Positions 6,818 through 7,860 of a stretch of DNA of 7,860 nt are shown here, piece after piece; the first letter of the stretch is position 1; each line of letters starts with the position of its first letter. The position numbers were made by a program, and so were the translations under genes. The notes beneath the pieces are model-generated. The model was not told the origin of the DNA, ran no database searches, and saw nothing but the letters and a program-made list of their open reading frames with translations. The DNA is from CALGLS01 sp047626155 (GTDB lineage: Bacteria > Bacteroidota > Bacteroidia > Chitinophagales > Saprospiraceae), in the NCBI GenBank assembly GCA_047626155.1, contig JBLHRR010000196.1:1-7860 (forward strand), read 5' to 3'.

Positions 6818-7528
6818 CCCTTTCCGTGTCCTTTTTTTCAATAGAAAAATTCGCTCTTTATAATAATCTTTTAATTCATCCACAAAAGTCAATGGATTTT
6901 CATACTTGGTAATGACTTTATAGAGATGATCATTCTTAGCTAAATCAATAGCTGCTTCTAGTCGTTCTTTTTCTTGTTGCAAATAATTACCCTTAGTGGA
7001 AACCTTTATTTCAGAAGCGGCCTCCCCTAGAGTGATAGCCGTATTTCCCTTGAAAATATGCGCATGATATGCTTGTAATGTTTCCAAGCTTTCCGTCTTA
7101 TAAATTTCGATAAGTCGGCTTGTAACCTCCGTTGCGATATCCGTTTCTTTTTCACTCATGGAGAATTTATCTGGATGAACCTGCAACATCGCTTCCCGGT
7201 ATAATCTTTTTTTCTCCTTTTGTTGTTCGGGCGGAATAAGACTTTTTTTCTTCTTAGAAATAATTTGTAACCCCTTAGGTTCCTTATAATTTTTACCTCG
7301 CTTTTTTTGTTCTAATCGCTTTTCTTTTTTTGCCTTTTTTATTTGCTTATATAAAACAAATAACTCCTGTGCTTCTACGATTAAATCGCTGATGGGAGAA
7401 CGGATTATAGCCTCAAAATCTCGAGTTTCTTTTTGGATTTTTGCTAGCTCTTGTTGGAGGCTTTGTATTTGTTCTTGTAATATTTTTTGGTTGGTATGGT
7501 CAGGAATAGGGAGCCTTTTTTTAGACAT
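6812..7528 (-). CDS. J-domain (DnaJ-like) protein with coiled-coil N-terminus
   Basis: 238 residues from the ATG at 7528 (MSKKRLPIPD). An in-frame GTG at 7624 would add 32 Gln/Ser/Pro-rich residues but lies beside or inside an inverted repeat, so I prefer the ATG. Residues 12-40 look like a coiled coil (KILQEQIQSLQQELAKIQKE). Residues 61-96 are extremely Lys-rich. RLYREAMLQVHPDKFSMSEK (about 108-127) is helix II of a J domain with the invariant HPD loop (118-120), the element that stimulates the ATPase of Hsp70/DnaK; a helix-III-like segment follows to about 158. The usual N-terminal helix I signature (YYxxLG) is missing, replaced by the Lys-rich stretch, and there is no Gly/Phe or zinc-finger region, so this is a class III-like or degenerate J protein. 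The C-terminus is helical and charged. It is divergent from the gene starting at 7834; the client is unknown. The sequence reads as cytosolic. Confidence 0.72.
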   Translation of the reverse strand: MSKKRLPIPDHTNQKILQEQIQSLQQELAKIQKETRDFEAIIRSPISDLIVEAQELFVLYKQIKKAKKEKRLEQKKRGKNYKEPKGLQIISKKKKSLIPPEQQKEKKRLYREAMLQVHPDKFSMSEKETDIATEVTSRLIEIYKTESLETLQAYHAHIFKGNTAITLGEAASEIKVSTKGNYLQQEKERLEAAIDLAKNDHLYKVITKYENPLTFVDELKDYYKERIFLLKKRTRKGL

Positions 7529-7833
7529 GGGATTGGGCTGGCTTTGTACGTTTGAGTGGGGTGATTGGGGTTGTTGTTTTATTGATAACGTCTCGTATAA
7601 GAATAGTAAGGGATTAAAATGCACTTACTTTTTGGTTTATACAAACTTTTCTTAAGTTGCACCAACTTTAGGTTTGGCACTTAATCCTTATTATTTTTAT
7701 ACATTATTGAACAAAGCTCCTACGTCGCAACTTCTCCCCCTACCCCCCAACGTGAAAATCCACCCCTAAAAATACAAAACTCTCCCCAAATTTTCGTACT
7801 TTCTTTCCTTTAATAATCATTAAACAATACATC
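7529..7833. other. Divergent intergenic region between the J-domain gene and the right-edge gene
   Basis: About 305 bases. It holds a G-rich stretch on the plus strand (7529-7577), the inverted repeat at 7595-7702, a C-rich, G-poor stretch around 7733-7800, and the leader of the gene at 7834. A single TAnnTTTG match (TAGGTTTG, 7669-7676, plus strand) lies in the loop of the repeat but has no TTG at the right spacing. No exact promoter match faces the J-domain gene. Confidence 0.5.
7595..7702. repeat. Near-perfect 24-nt inverted repeat with 61-nt spacer
   Basis: The left arm 7595-7618 (GTATAAGAATAGTAAGGG...) is the reverse complement of the right arm 7680-7702 at 20 of 23 aligned bases plus one single-base gap; two of the three mismatches would be G-U pairs in RNA. 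The spacer contains a second small hairpin, AAGTTG-CAC-CAACTT (7654-7668). Read outward, each arm is the same sequence (TTAATCC, then TTA, then TTATAC) pointing toward one of the two divergent genes. It could be a shared operator or promoter pair, a foldback structure or a miniature transposon remnant. No flanking target-site duplication is evident. Confidence 0.65.
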
Positions 7834-7860
7834 ATGCAAAAAAAAATGGAAAAGCACAGG
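7834..7860 (+). CDS. Start of an unidentified gene, cut by the window end
   Basis: ATG at 7834 opens a frame of nine codons, MQKKMEKHR, to the window edge. The upstream sequence (ATTAAACAATACATC) is the AT-rich, SD-less leader typical of Bacteroidota, and the Lys-rich opening is compatible with a real protein. The second ATG at 7846 could equally be the start. Too short to assign. Confidence 0.4.

Noticed and set aside
7529..7624. GTG-initiated extension of the J-domain protein
   Set aside because: The extension is low-complexity Gln/Ser/Pro-rich and its start falls next to the inverted repeat arm; the ATG at 7528 begins a normal charged N-terminus.
7669..7676. TAGGTTTG as promoter of the right-edge gene
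   Set aside because: It matches TAnnTTTG but has no TTG about 20 bases upstream and would leave a leader of over 150 bases; kept only as a note.
1..7860. CRISPR array, insertion sequence or toxin-antitoxin pair
   Set aside because: I saw no regularly spaced repeats, no transposase or integrase motifs, and no pair of small genes with recognisable toxin or antitoxin features.

Overview
The window looks like a chromosomal segment of a Bacteroidota bacterium, probably a saprospiraceal or related marine/sludge lineage. Evidence for the phylum is a large TonB-dependent receptor with an N-terminal carboxypeptidase-regulatory-like domain, a beta-propeller-repeat secreted protein, a textbook Bacteroidota promoter (TTG, 20-nt spacer, TAATTTTG), AT-rich gaps and an absence of clear Shine-Dalgarno sequences. 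The genus is a guess.

Layout, left to right. (1) 1-1079, plus strand: the C-terminal three quarters of the M20 dipeptidase PepD, a conserved housekeeping enzyme. (2) 1080-1247: a gap with an isolated tRNA T-arm-like motif and a long stem-loop that separates pepD from the convergent genes. (3) 1245-2263, minus strand: three small, tightly spaced, unrecognised ORFs in an operon-like arrangement: a small Cys-containing protein, an exported beta-strand-rich protein that stops early, and a short Lys/Glu-rich protein with a possible winged-helix end and no ATG start. (4) 2411-3155, plus strand: a promoter followed by a truncated, exported beta-propeller-repeat protein. (5) 3198-3240: a strong symmetric hairpin terminator serving two convergent genes. 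(6) 3268-6426, minus strand: an intact 1052-residue Oar-like TonB-dependent outer membrane receptor, transcribed alone. (7) 6579-6761, plus strand: an apparent orphan C-terminal coding fragment with no start codon. (8) 6812-7528, minus strand: a Lys-rich protein with a coiled-coil N-terminus and a J-domain HPD motif. (9) 7529-7833: a divergent intergenic region with a near-perfect 24-nt inverted repeat, then the first nine codons of a plus-strand gene cut by the window edge.

The genes do not form one pathway. PepD recycles dipeptides in the cytosol, the receptor imports or binds an unknown large ligand at the outer membrane, and the J-domain protein presumably recruits Hsp70. The stretches 1245-3155 and 6579-6761 look like accessory DNA undergoing decay, because several ORFs are shortened or lack proper starts. 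I found no CRISPR array, no complete mobile element, no complete RNA gene and no convincing novel multi-gene system. The observations most worth checking are the inverted repeat between the divergent genes at the right end, the abutting ORFs at 1562/1568, the orphan fragment at 6579-6761 and the T-arm motif after pepD.
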